A model generated the notes under the pieces. It was not told the origin of the DNA. It ran no database searches and worked only from the letters and a program-made list of their open reading frames with translations. Of a stretch of DNA of 23,390 bases, positions 7,709-15,695 are shown in pieces; position 1 is the first letter of the stretch, and each line of letters starts with the position of its first letter. Both the position numbers and the translations under genes were made by a program. Source of the stretch: Sulfurospirillum arcachonense (GTDB taxonomy: Bacteria > Campylobacterota > Campylobacteria > Campylobacterales > Sulfurospirillaceae); assembly GCA_015662785.1 (NCBI GenBank), contig DQTM01000069.1:1-23390 (forward strand), given 5' to 3'.

Positions 7709-8474
7709 TGAGTTAAAACCACATTTAATTGAGTTAAGAAAACGTCTTGGAATCTCAGTTGCCGTTCTTTTTGTAGCATTTTTTGCTTGTTTTAGTATGT
7801 GGGAGCCTATTCTCGCATGGATGATTCTACCACTAGAAGATATTCTTCCAGCAGGGAGCGAAGTAATCTTTACTAAAGTACAAGAACCATTTTTTACAGC
7901 TCTAAAAGTTGCTTTCTTTTCAGGTTTTATTCTTTCACTTCCTATTATATTTTGGCAATTTTGGCTTTTCATTGCTCCTGGGCTTTATGAAAATGAGAAA
8001 AAATTAGTTATTCCTTTTGTAACTGCAGCAACTATTATGTTTCTTATGGGAGCTTCATTTTGTTACTATATAGTTGTACCACTTGGTTTTGACTTTCTTA
8101 TCAATTTTGGTGCTCAGCTCTTTAAAGCACTTCCTAGTATTGGGGAGTATGTTAGCTTTTTTACAAAACTTCTTTTTGGTTTTGGATTGGCATTTGAGCT
8201 TCCTGTTATAACATTTTTCTTTGCTAAACTTGGATTTGTTACAGACAAAAGTTTGATTAGTTTCTTTAGATATGCAATAATTATTATCTTTTTAGTAGCT
8301 GCTCTTCTTACACCACCTGATTTACTTACACAGTTCTTGATGGCTGGTCCACTTATCATCCTTTATGGTGTTTCTATTTTAGTTGCTCGTGCAGTTAATC
8401 CTGACCTTGGTGAAGATGACGACGAGGAAGATGAAGAAGATGAAATTGAAGAGACAAAAGAGGAAGAGAAATAG
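7701..8474 (+). CDS. tatC: Twin-arginine translocase subunit TatC
   Basis: TatC is the core membrane subunit that binds the twin-arginine signal. I place the start at the ATG 7701-7703 (MFDELKPHLIELRKRLG), because the conserved N-terminus with E-L-R-x-R-L lies there and AAGGGTGAAG stands before it. A start at 7665 would only add residues not typical of the family. Six membrane segments can be seen, with the conserved FxxxKVxF-like stretch, QFWLFIAPGLYENEKK and the LTPPDxxTQ-like segment. The last about 24 residues are a very acidic tail (D/E-rich). The stop TAG (8472-8474) is part of the ATAG overlap with the apparent queA start. Confidence 0.93.
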   Translation: MFDELKPHLIELRKRLGISVAVLFVAFFACFSMWEPILAWMILPLEDILPAGSEVIFTKVQEPFFTALKVAFFSGFILSLPIIFWQFWLFIAPGLYENEKKLVIPFVTAATIMFLMGASFCYYIVVPLGFDFLINFGAQLFKALPSIGEYVSFFTKLLFGFGLAFELPVITFFFAKLGFVTDKSLISFFRYAIIIIFLVAALLTPPDLLTQFLMAGPLIILYGVSILVARAVNPDLGEDDDEEDEEDEIEETKEEEK

Positions 8475-9490
8475 ACCCGCTTTTAAAATCTACGTATGAT
8501 TATAAACTGCCGGAACATCTCATAGCAGAGTTTCCGGCATCTCCTCGTGATAGTGCAAAACTACTAGTATATGATAGAATAAATAAAAGCATAACACATA
8601 CAACTTTTGACAAACTTTTTGACTTTCTAAACCAAGATGTCAATGTACTTCTTAACAATACAAGAGTAGTAAAAGCCAGAGTATATGGACAAAAAAAGAG
8701 TGGTGGTAAGATAGAACTTTTACTGAACTCTCCACTTCAAAATGAAAAGTTTTCTGTCTACATAAAAGGTCGTGTAAAAGTTGATATGGAACTTCTTTTC
8801 CAAAATGAGTTAAGTGCAAAAATCGTTTCACTTCAAGAGGATGGAACTAGAATTGTATCATTTTATCACAACAAAAAAACTATAAATAGTGATGAATTAT
8901 TTAATATTCTGGAGATCATAGGTCATATACCACTCCCTCCATACATAAAACGTGAAGACAACAAAGAAGATGAAACAGAATATCAAACTGTCTTTTCAAA
9001 AGAGCGTGGTGCAGTAGCCGCTCCTACAGCTTCACTTCATTTTACTAATGACATGTTTGAAGAGTTAAAAAAAAGATACGAAACTCACTTTCTAACCTTA
9101 CATGTAGGGGCTGGAACATTTAAACCAGTTGAAGCTGAGCATATAAAAGATCACGTTATGCACTCTGAGTTTTATGAGATTCCTGAATCAACTTGCAAAG
9201 CAATAGATTCTAGTAAACCTATACTTGCTGTGGGTACTACTGTAACAAGAACCGTAGAGTACTACGTCAGAGAAAATATAAAAATTGGAAAAAGTGACCT
9301 CTTTTTACACCCAAACAATAAACCTCGACGTGTCAACCATCTTTTGACAAACTTTCATCTACCAAAATCAACACTTCTTATGCTTGTATCTTCATTTGTA
9401 GGGATTGAAAAAGCGTTAGAAATTTATAAAATTGCTGTAGAAAAGAAATATAGATTTTTTTCTTACGGCGATGCTATGCTTATACTCTAA
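8471..9490 (+). CDS. queA: S-adenosylmethionine:tRNA ribosyltransferase-isomerase QueA, apparent AUA start
   Basis: QueA transfers and isomerises the ribosyl part of SAM onto preQ1 in tRNA to make epoxyqueuosine. Family sequence continues without a stop from DPLLKSTYDYKLPEHLIAEF through NNTRVVKARV, TASLHFT, LHVGAGTFKPV and NNKPRRVNHLLTNFHLPKSTLLMLVSSF. Between the in-frame stop at 8447-8449 and 8786 I found no in-frame ATG, GTG or TTG. Homology begins at once after an ATA codon at 8471-8473, and AGAGGAAGAG stands just before it. From there the protein is 339 residues, the normal length. A start at 8786 would lose about 105 conserved residues. The ATA overlaps the tatC stop (ATAG). Confidence 0.9.
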   Translation: MDPLLKSTYDYKLPEHLIAEFPASPRDSAKLLVYDRINKSITHTTFDKLFDFLNQDVNVLLNNTRVVKARVYGQKKSGGKIELLLNSPLQNEKFSVYIKGRVKVDMELLFQNELSAKIVSLQEDGTRIVSFYHNKKTINSDELFNILEIIGHIPLPPYIKREDNKEDETEYQTVFSKERGAVAAPTASLHFTNDMFEELKKRYETHFLTLHVGAGTFKPVEAEHIKDHVMHSEFYEIPESTCKAIDSSKPILAVGTTVTRTVEYYVRENIKIGKSDLFLHPNNKPRRVNHLLTNFHLPKSTLLMLVSSFVGIEKALEIYKIAVEKKYRFFSYGDAMLIL

Positions 9491-9771
9491 ACTGATAAGT
9501 CTATCAAAGAGCCTATCATCTCATCATAAGCTTTTACTGCTTGTGCATTTGCGCCATGAGCCTTTTCTATGGGAATTTGTTCAGTAAGTTCACGAGCTAA
9601 ATCTGTACCAGATTCTGTCGTTGTTGCAACTGCTTGAACACTTCCTTCACTTGGGTTTTGTATAGTCGTTTGTGTAGAGTTAAAACCATCTGTATTTACA
9701 TTTGCAACATTGTGTGCGTTGTTACCCATCCACTCAGTGTGAGCCATCATAGAACTTGCATTTACTTGCAT
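9487..9771 (-). CDS. Miniature flagellar rod/hook-like protein
   Basis: The product is about 94 residues. Its N-terminal part (GNNAHNVANVNTDGFNSTQTTI) matches the flagellar basal-body rod signature of FlgB/C/E/F/G. Its C-terminal part (DLARELTEQIPIEKAHGANAQAVKAYDEMIGSLIDL) matches the matching C-terminal helix. Both would form the coiled D0 core, while the middle domains of ordinary rod and hook proteins are missing. Two ATGs lie in tandem (9774 and 9771). AAGGAG at 9782-9777 is two bases from the first and five from the second, so I choose 9771. It ends tail to tail with queA with a four-base overlap. No flagellar gene is next to it. Confidence 0.7.
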   Translation of the reverse strand: MQVNASSMMAHTEWMGNNAHNVANVNTDGFNSTQTTIQNPSEGSVQAVATTTESGTDLARELTEQIPIEKAHGANAQAVKAYDEMIGSLIDLSV

Positions 9772-9838
9772 CATAACTCCTTTTTAAACTATTTACATGT
9801 ATACTTTACACTTATAAAAATTAAACAAGGATAAAAAT

Positions 9839-10180
9839 ATGAAACTATATGGTATAAAAACTTGTGGAAGTGTAAGAAAAGCAATAAAATTTTTCAAGGA
9901 TAACGAAATAGAATTTGAACTTGTAGATTTCAAAAAAACAACAGTTGGAGAAACTGAAATAACTCGTTGGCTAAAAAAAGCCCCAATAGAGAAGCTTTTT
10001 AACAATAGAGGTACAAAATATAGAACACTAAAATTAAAAGAGTTAAACTTAGATGATGATGGTAAAAAAGAGTGGCTTATAAAAGAAAATATGCTTATAA
10101 AACGCCCTGTGATAGAGTATGACGATGAAATTATTGTTGCATTTGACGAGGAATTTTACAAAGCCACCTTTCTAAGATAA
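9839..10180 (+). CDS. ArsC/Spx-family thioredoxin-fold protein (YffB-like)
   Basis: The 113-residue protein has the ArsC-family start (KLYGIKTCGSVRKAIKFF) with one cysteine at position 9, then WLKKAP, LFNNRGTKYR and the late KRPVIEYDDEIIVAF. It could be a glutathione- or thioredoxin-dependent reductase. The name arsenate reductase would be too specific, since short members of this type (YffB) are not shown to reduce arsenate. The ribosome binding site AAGGA is about eight bases before the ATG. It shares a 63-bp divergent upstream gap with the flagellar-like gene, and its last 50 bases overlap the end of ruvX on the other strand. Confidence 0.8.
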   Translation: MKLYGIKTCGSVRKAIKFFKDNEIEFELVDFKKTTVGETEITRWLKKAPIEKLFNNRGTKYRTLKLKELNLDDDGKKEWLIKENMLIKRPVIEYDDEIIVAFDEEFYKATFLR

Positions 10181-10541
10181 TCTTTGCAGCCATGGAGTCA
10201 ACTTTGCCATCTTTTTTTTGTCTAGTGACTCCTTGCATCATCTGCTTTGCTTCAACACTTGAACCATACTCATCTTGATACTCTTTTAAGCCATCGAACT
10301 CTAAAAGAGAGACAAAGTGTTCAATGCGTCTAGTCATTTCATCTTCACTTTCACCACCTTTAGGAATACCAACAACAAGTGTGTCTATCTCCCACTCTTT
10401 TAAAAAACTATCAACATCTCTTGCAGCCTGATTTCTATTTTTACGAAGTATCGCATTTTGGGGAGTGACTATCTCCCTAGCCAAACATATAGCAACTCCT
10501 ATGCGTTTTAATCCTACATCAATAGAAGCTATTTTAGTCAT
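10131..10541 (-). CDS. ruvX: Holliday junction resolvase-like / pre-16S rRNA nuclease RuvX (YqgF)
   Basis: The 136-residue protein has the RNase H-like fold signature IASIDVGLKRIGVAI with D8 as the first catalytic acid, then VVGIPKGGE, QDEYGSSVEAKQMM and KDGKVDSMAAKIILERWL with the later acids. In E. coli YqgF matures the 16S rRNA 5-prime end. Its start overlaps the end of the GDPD gene by eight bases. In H. pylori and C. jejuni the orthologue lies next to dprA (recalled: HP0333-HP0334, Cj0634-Cj0635), while here about 9 kb separates the two. Confidence 0.88.
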   Translation of the reverse strand: MTKIASIDVGLKRIGVAICLAREIVTPQNAILRKNRNQAARDVDSFLKEWEIDTLVVGIPKGGESEDEMTRRIEHFVSLLEFDGLKEYQDEYGSSVEAKQMMQGVTRQKKDGKVDSMAAKIILERWLCKIPRQMQQ

Positions 10542-11349
10542 CTAAAACATCTGTAAATATTGATTTTGCACCATTATTAAAAAGATTTTGCTTATCTTTT
10601 TTATCATTAACAGTAAAAATATTGACAAATATTCCTGCGTTGCTAAGGTTTTGTATCAAATCTGTATCTACTATATTGAATGAAGGATGATAACTTCTTA
10701 CTCTTAGACGTTTCAAACGTTTTACCAAATCTTTTGGATTCTCATTCTCTTGCAGTGCAGCTATGTCAATATTGGTATTGATTTTATGTACCTGTCTTAA
10801 ATACTTATGATTAAAAGATGAAAGCAAAACATAATTCACCATAACATTGTCTTCTATAATATCAACAATTGTTTTTACAGCTGTTTTATCAAATGGTGTT
10901 CTACTAACATCTTTTATTTCAACATTAACAGGGAAATTATGTTTTTTAAGAAATTTCAGTACTTTATCTAAGGTTAAAATTTTTTGAGTTTTTAATGCTA
11001 TTAACTCATCTATTCTAACTCTACCATTTTTAATAGAGTCAAAAGGGTCATCTCTAATAAACCAAGAACCAAAATCTAACTTTCGTAACTCTTTGTAAGT
11101 ATAATCCATAACCTTATAAGGTTTTTTAAACTCAGGAAAATCTTTCACATTTGAAGTTCTTTCAAGGGTATTGTCATGGATAACAACCGGAACACCATCT
11201 TTCGTAAACCCAACATCAAACTCTATATAATCACTTATTTTTATTGCCTTTTTAAAAGCTGACATAGTATTTTCTGGTCTAATTGATCTAGCTCCTCTAT
11301 GAGCTACTATAAGTTTTTTATTTTTCTCAAAATTTTCCCAAAAACCCAT
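10534..11349 (-). CDS. ugpQ: Glycerophosphodiester phosphodiesterase (UgpQ/GDPD family)
   Basis: GDPD enzymes hydrolyse glycerophosphodiesters such as glycerophosphocholine or glycerophosphoethanolamine to glycerol-3-phosphate and an alcohol. The 271-residue protein shows the family in order: IVAHRGARSIRPENT (H17, R18, E26), EFDVGFTKDGVPVVIHDNTLERTS (E43, D45, H58), VNVEIKDV and FTVND. There is no signal peptide, so it acts in the cytoplasm like UgpQ rather than in the periplasm like GlpQ. It is divergent from the GlpA-like gene and its end overlaps ruvX by eight bases. It would supply glycerol-3-phosphate for the GlpA-like enzyme. Confidence 0.9.
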   Translation of the reverse strand: MGFWENFEKNKKLIVAHRGARSIRPENTMSAFKKAIKISDYIEFDVGFTKDGVPVVIHDNTLERTSNVKDFPEFKKPYKVMDYTYKELRKLDFGSWFIRDDPFDSIKNGRVRIDELIALKTQKILTLDKVLKFLKKHNFPVNVEIKDVSRTPFDKTAVKTIVDIIEDNVMVNYVLLSSFNHKYLRQVHKINTNIDIAALQENENPKDLVKRLKRLRVRSYHPSFNIVDTDLIQNLSNAGIFVNIFTVNDKKDKQNLFNNGAKSIFTDVLDD

Positions 11350-11450
11350 CTTAATTCCTAATCTAATTTTTCAAAAAATTATACCATATATATCTAATAT
11401 AAAGGTAAAAAATCATATACTTATTTAAATTGTATTAAAAGGAAGTTGTA
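11350..11450. promoter_or_regulatory. Divergent promoter region between ugpQ and the GlpA-like gene
   Basis: On the minus strand TATAAT (11383-11378) is preceded by TGG, giving an extended -10 box about 28 bases before the ugpQ start. On the plus strand TATACT (11416-11421) lies about 30 bases before the TTG start of the GlpA-like gene. The shared 101-bp gap would let one regulator act on both arms of the module; I see no clear operator palindrome. Confidence 0.45.
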
Positions 11451-12851
11451 TTGAAATATTTAGACTTAAATAACATGTTTCCAAAGAAGAAATTAGAATG
11501 TTCAGAAGATGAAATTTTTGATATTGCTATTATTGGAGCTGGTGTTGTTGGTTGTGGGATTTTTAAAGAGTTCTGCGAAAATGGTGCAAAAACTGTGCTT
11601 GTTGAAAAGGCCAATGACATACTTGAAGGTGCTAGTAAAGGTAACAGTGCCATACTTCATACAGGTTTTGATGCCCCACCAGAAAGCTTGGAATTAGAGT
11701 GTGTAAAAAGAGGATATAGTGAATATCTAAAAATAAAGAAAAAACTAAATCTACCACTTTTAAATACAAAAGCTTTAGTTGTAGCATGGAGCGACGAGCA
11801 AGTAGAAAAACTTGATGGTATACTCAAAAAAGGTCTGAATAACGGCGTTAAAGAGCTTGAACTTCTTACAGATAAACAGATATTTGAAAAAGAACCAAAT
11901 CTTTCAAAAAATGCAAAAGCAGCTTTACTTGTTCATGGTGAATCTCTTATAGACCCTTGGAATAGTCCTTTAGCATATGTAAAACTTGGGTTACAAGCTG
12001 GTGGAAAACTAGCATTTTCACATGAAGTAACAGATGGTCACTTCAATGGAGAATTTTGGGAGATTAAAACTTCACAAAAAATTATAAAAGCAAAAACTGT
12101 TATAAATGCAGCAGGACTTTATGGAGATATTGTGGATAGTATAAAAGGGAGTAAAGATTTTAAAATAATCCCTAGAAAAGGTCAATTTATCATCTTTGAT
12201 AAAACTGCTTACAATCTTATAAATTCTATCATACTTCCTGTCCCTACTAAAATCACAAAAGGTGTGGTAATAACAAAAACTGCTTTTGGAAATATACTTG
12301 TGGGACCAACAGCTGAAGACCAAGAGAGTCGAGACGATAGTGTAACAAAAGAAGAGACAATAAAAATGCTACTAAAAAAGGCATATGAACTACTCCCTGA
12401 TTTACAAAAACACAATATAACAGCTACCTTCGCAGGGCTAAGACCTGCTTCTGATAAAAATCACTATAGAGTCAAAATCAATGATGAAAAAAACTGGATA
12501 ACGGTAGGTGGTATTCGCTCAACTGGATTAACATCTTCTTTGGGTCTAGCAAAGTATGTTTACGAATTAAATGATAGAAAATACGAGAAGAAAAAGAAAA
12601 AAGCTAGTGTAATTAAAATACAAAACATAAGCGAATTTCAAACAAGAGATTATCAAGACTCAGATTATGGGAAAATAGTATGCCATTGTGAATGCGTAAC
12701 ACAAAGAGAGATAGAAAATGCACTTAAAGGTGAAGCAAGTGCAGGAACTATAGGTGGTCTAAAAAGAAGAACAAGAATAACTATGGGAAGATGTCAAGGC
12801 TTTAATTGTCAAGCCGAAGTATCTGAAATATGTGAAAAGAGTCAATCATGA
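11451..12851 (+). CDS. GlpA-like FAD-dependent glycerol-3-phosphate dehydrogenase with [2Fe-2S] domain
   Basis: The 466-residue protein has an FAD-binding DAO fold at the N-terminus (IIGAGVVGCGI, glycines 29, 31 and 34; then ASKGNSAILHTGFDA), the usual middle substrate domain, and GLRPASDKNHY with GGIRSTGLTSS near the end of the DAO part. A C-terminal BFD-like domain carries C411, C413, C448 and C453, fitting one [2Fe-2S] cluster, followed by the typical GLKRRTR and MGRCQGFNC. GlpA-type enzymes oxidise glycerol-3-phosphate to dihydroxyacetone phosphate. Related proteins can act on other 2-hydroxy acids, so the substrate is inferred from the nearby phosphodiesterases. The start is TTG at 11451 with AAGGAAG upstream. 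It overlaps the next gene by four bases (ATGA). Confidence 0.85.
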   Translation: MKYLDLNNMFPKKKLECSEDEIFDIAIIGAGVVGCGIFKEFCENGAKTVLVEKANDILEGASKGNSAILHTGFDAPPESLELECVKRGYSEYLKIKKKLNLPLLNTKALVVAWSDEQVEKLDGILKKGLNNGVKELELLTDKQIFEKEPNLSKNAKAALLVHGESLIDPWNSPLAYVKLGLQAGGKLAFSHEVTDGHFNGEFWEIKTSQKIIKAKTVINAAGLYGDIVDSIKGSKDFKIIPRKGQFIIFDKTAYNLINSIILPVPTKITKGVVITKTAFGNILVGPTAEDQESRDDSVTKEETIKMLLKKAYELLPDLQKHNITATFAGLRPASDKNHYRVKINDEKNWITVGGIRSTGLTSSLGLAKYVYELNDRKYEKKKKKASVIKIQNISEFQTRDYQDSDYGKIVCHCECVTQREIENALKGEASAGTIGGLKRRTRITMGRCQGFNCQAEVSEICEKSQS

Positions 12852-14059
12852 AAAAAATACAAATAGCTATCGTTGGAGCTGGACCAGCAGGACTTAGTTT
12901 GGCAATAGAGTTATCAAATATGGGGTATAGTGATGTCGTGGTATTTGAGCGAGAAGATGAAGCTGGTGGAACTCCTAGGCATTGTGGACACTTGGGATTT
13001 GGTATCTTTGAATTTTATAGGCTTTTAAGTGGTCCAAATTATGCAAAAAAACTTGTTGAAATAGCTCTGAGTAAAAACATAACAATCAAACTAAAACATA
13101 CTCTTATCAACATAGAAAAAAACAACCTTACATTTAGTACAACAGATGGACTTGAAACATATAGTGCTCAAAAAACTATCTTAGCTTTAGGAGCTAGAGA
13201 GACACCAAGACCTTCAAGGTTCGTTTCAGGTACTAGAAGTCCAAATATCATAACAACAGGAGCCTTGCAAAGATTTGTATATATGCAAAAATGCGCTCCA
13301 TTTAAAAATGCTGTCATTATAGGAAGCGAAGTAGTTAGCTTTTCAGCAATTATGAGTGCAAAACATGCTGGTATAAAAATCAAGGCTATTATTGAAGAAG
13401 ATGAAAACTTAAATACTTTTAATATACTAAAACCTATAAGTGAACTTTTCCTAAAAACTCCAGTAAAAGTAGGTTATAAAGTTTTAAGTATAAATGGTGA
13501 AGAAAAAAACATACAAAGTGTCACTATATCTAAAAATGGCATTGAAGAAATTATAGAGTGTGATGGAGTCATCTTTAGTGGCAAATTTACACCAGAGAGT
13601 GCAATCTTACAAGAGAATTTCAAAGATTTTAATCATACTAATAATTCGGTGTTTGTATCACAAATATTTCAAACTACAAGTAAAAACTTCTTTGCTGTTG
13701 GTAATGTTCTAAGAGGGGCATTAACAGCCTTTAAATGCTATTTTGAAGGTAAAAAACTAGCAAGATTTATAGATGATTCTTTGAAAAACACAAAACTAAA
13801 TCCTCTACATGTAAAGATTCAATGTGATGAGAATATACAGTGGTATAGTCCAAGTTTAGTTGATTTAAACTACCCTAGTAAAACTTTGACAAATTTAAGA
13901 ATCAATAAAAAAGCTACTGGTAAAATCATAGTTTCGCTCAACGATAATGATGTATATAGTAAAGATATAAATGTTTCAACATATACAAATATCAAGATTC
14001 CTAGATTAGACTATCCAATCAGTAAAAATGATAATGTAAAAATAAGACTTGAAAGCTAA
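12848..14059 (+). CDS. GlpB-like FAD/NAD(P)-type oxidoreductase, partner of the GlpA-like enzyme
   Basis: The 403-residue flavoprotein has an FAD motif (IAIVGAGPAGLS; G10, G12, G15), AGGTPRHCGHLG at 39-50, LALGARETPRP, and a second nucleotide-binding strand at about 154-164 where the glycine motif is degraded (IIGSEVVS). FFAVGNVLRGALTA is the C-terminal FAD contact. The last about 85 residues form a short beta-rich domain. Similar proteins stand beside GlpA-like [2Fe-2S] dehydrogenases in other bacteria, often with a DUF1667 protein, and I think both pass electrons from glycerol-3-phosphate onward. Neither DUF1667 nor GlpC is present here, so the electron acceptor is unknown. It meets the metallophosphodiesterase gene tail to tail. 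Confidence 0.75.
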   Translation: MKKIQIAIVGAGPAGLSLAIELSNMGYSDVVVFEREDEAGGTPRHCGHLGFGIFEFYRLLSGPNYAKKLVEIALSKNITIKLKHTLINIEKNNLTFSTTDGLETYSAQKTILALGARETPRPSRFVSGTRSPNIITTGALQRFVYMQKCAPFKNAVIIGSEVVSFSAIMSAKHAGIKIKAIIEEDENLNTFNILKPISELFLKTPVKVGYKVLSINGEEKNIQSVTISKNGIEEIIECDGVIFSGKFTPESAILQENFKDFNHTNNSVFVSQIFQTTSKNFFAVGNVLRGALTAFKCYFEGKKLARFIDDSLKNTKLNPLHVKIQCDENIQWYSPSLVDLNYPSKTLTNLRINKKATGKIIVSLNDNDVYSKDINVSTYTNIKIPRLDYPISKNDNVKIRLES

Positions 14060-14847
14060 TAATCACCTAGAAAGAATCTATCTTCATTCATAAACTCATG
14101 ATGATGGATTCTTGTGTTGCCCTCTTCTATTATATCAATCACTGCGTAAGTTGGATGCTCTTCATTTGTTAAGTATTCTGTTTTGGTATCTGGTTTATAT
14201 GCCACTTGAAAAGTTGTACTTCTAGTTGAATGAAGTGAAATATTTTGTTTACTTGAGTGCATAACACGATGCAGATGTCCAAAAGATATATGTTTTACAT
14301 TTTTATAGTTTTTTAGTAAGCTCCAAAACTCTTTAGTAGATTTAAAATCTGCCATGTTGTCCATCTCGTAAAGACCTGAAGAAATAGGATGATGATGCAT
14401 ATAAAGATAAACAAAATCCTCACTAAACTCATCTAATCTTTTCTTTAGCCATTTCATACGAGAAGAACATAATTCTCCATATGGTTTATCTTCTACTAGA
14501 GTATCAAGAAAAATGTGGACTGTATTATCTACTTTTTTTATATATTGACAAAAACCATTGTCTATAAAATCTGGAAAACAGTTGTTAAAAACATCTCTTT
14601 TATCATGATTCCCTAAAATCATATAAACAGGAATTAGACTGTTTTTTATGTTTTCGCTTAATATTTCATATGCTTTGGAAGATGCATTATCTGTTAAATC
14701 CCCAGTGATAACTATAAATTTAGCATCACTGTGATTTTTTTGAATACTTTTTAAAGCTTCTTTCAATCTAAAATTTGGGTTAATTCCATATAAAGATTCA
14801 CTCCCATTTTCAATCAAATGAAGATCACTCAATTGGATTATTTTCAC
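14056..14847 (-). CDS. GpdQ-like binuclear metallophosphodiesterase
   Basis: The 263-residue calcineurin-type phosphoesterase has metal ligands D8 and H10 (SDLHL), D50 (ITGDLTD), N80 (GNHD), H152 (MHHHP), H191 and H193 (FGHLH). From memory, the glycerophosphodiesterase GpdQ of Enterobacter aerogenes uses D8, H10, D50, N80, H156, H195 and H197, so the spacing is the same apart from a four-residue shift. The related cAMP phosphodiesterase CpdA shares these motifs and cannot be excluded. The start is GTG at 14847 in a GTGA overlap with the last permease gene. This ties the enzyme to the importer and favours a role in cleaving the imported compound. No signal peptide is visible. Confidence 0.8.
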   Translation of the reverse strand: MKIIQLSDLHLIENGSESLYGINPNFRLKEALKSIQKNHSDAKFIVITGDLTDNASSKAYEILSENIKNSLIPVYMILGNHDKRDVFNNCFPDFIDNGFCQYIKKVDNTVHIFLDTLVEDKPYGELCSSRMKWLKKRLDEFSEDFVYLYMHHHPISSGLYEMDNMADFKSTKEFWSLLKNYKNVKHISFGHLHRVMHSSKQNISLHSTRSTTFQVAYKPDTKTEYLTNEEHPTYAVIDIIEEGNTRIHHHEFMNEDRFFLGDY

Positions 14848-15695
14848 TTTTTTCTATTCACAAATATATTGATAACAGCCGCAATGGTAATAAATGTAAT
14901 AATCATCAATGAAACAGCATTTAAAACAGGCGTTAAGCTAAATCTAATTCTTGTGTACAAATCAACTGGTAATGTTAAATCTGAACCTATAAGAAATATA
15001 GTCGTATTGAAGTTTGAAAAACTTATCAAAAATGCAACTACAAAAGCACCTATGATAGCTGGTCTTAAAAATGGAATAGTTACATACCAAATCGACTCTA
15101 ACCTACTAGCTCTTAAACTTAGGGCTGCTTCTTCTAGTGTTCTATCAAACTTTTTAAGTCTCGCTCCAACTAAAAGCATAACATATGTTGCGCAAAATGA
15201 AAACTGACCAAAGACAACTAGCCAAAAACTAGGTCCTAATGATTCTATATATATACCAAAATTATCTTCTATATAGATTCCTGCAGATGTTGAGCTAAGT
15301 AAAATTGATATACCTAAGATAACACCTGGTATAACTAATGGTGCTAATGCTAAAAAATATAATAAACCTTTAAATCTAAACTTCTCTTCTTCAAACAACA
15401 ATGCTGCAAAAGTTCCAACTAGCGTTGATAAAAAAGCAACAAAAAGGCCTGTTTCAATACTAGTCCATATACTAATAAGAAGATCTTCATCTGCAAATAA
15501 CCCTAATCTTTCAGTTGTATCTGAGAAAAACCAATCAAGAGAAAATCCTTCCCAAGGTAATGCTATAAAATTAGAATCATTAAATGCTAAAACACAAATA
15601 GTAACTAAAGGTATAGTCAAAAATATATAAAAAAGTGATATGTATATTCTATAGCCTATCTTATAAAATTTTGAATTTGGTAATGACCTTATCAT
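14844..15695 (-). CDS. ABC importer permease, PotC type
   Basis: This 283-residue protein has about six membrane segments and the EAA loop (EEAALSLRASRLESIWYVTIP) that contacts the ATPase. It belongs to the PotC/YdcV group of the spermidine/putrescine-type importers. Family resemblance alone does not fix the substrate. Its ATG overlaps the stop of the PotB-type gene by four bases (ATGA), and its own end overlaps the GpdQ-like gene by four. Confidence 0.85.
   Translation of the reverse strand: MIRSLPNSKFYKIGYRIYISLFYIFLTIPLVTICVLAFNDSNFIALPWEGFSLDWFFSDTTERLGLFADEDLLISIWTSIETGLFVAFLSTLVGTFAALLFEEEKFRFKGLLYFLALAPLVIPGVILGISILLSSTSAGIYIEDNFGIYIESLGPSFWLVVFGQFSFCATYVMLLVGARLKKFDRTLEEAALSLRASRLESIWYVTIPFLRPAIIGAFVVAFLISFSNFNTTIFLIGSDLTLPVDLYTRIRFSLTPVLNAVSLMIITFITIAAVINIFVNRKK

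Noticed and set aside
8786..8788. ATG at 8786 as the true queA start, or queA as a truncated gene
   Set aside because: Conserved QueA sequence continues in frame and without a stop back to 8474, so the ATG is internal.
9839..10180. Arsenate reductase ArsC
   Set aside because: No ars genes are nearby and the short YffB-like form is not known to reduce arsenate, so only the family is named.
12072..12415. Minus-strand open frames opposite the GlpA-like gene
   Set aside because: They lie antisense to a well-supported gene, look like low-complexity shadow translations and have no ribosome binding signal.
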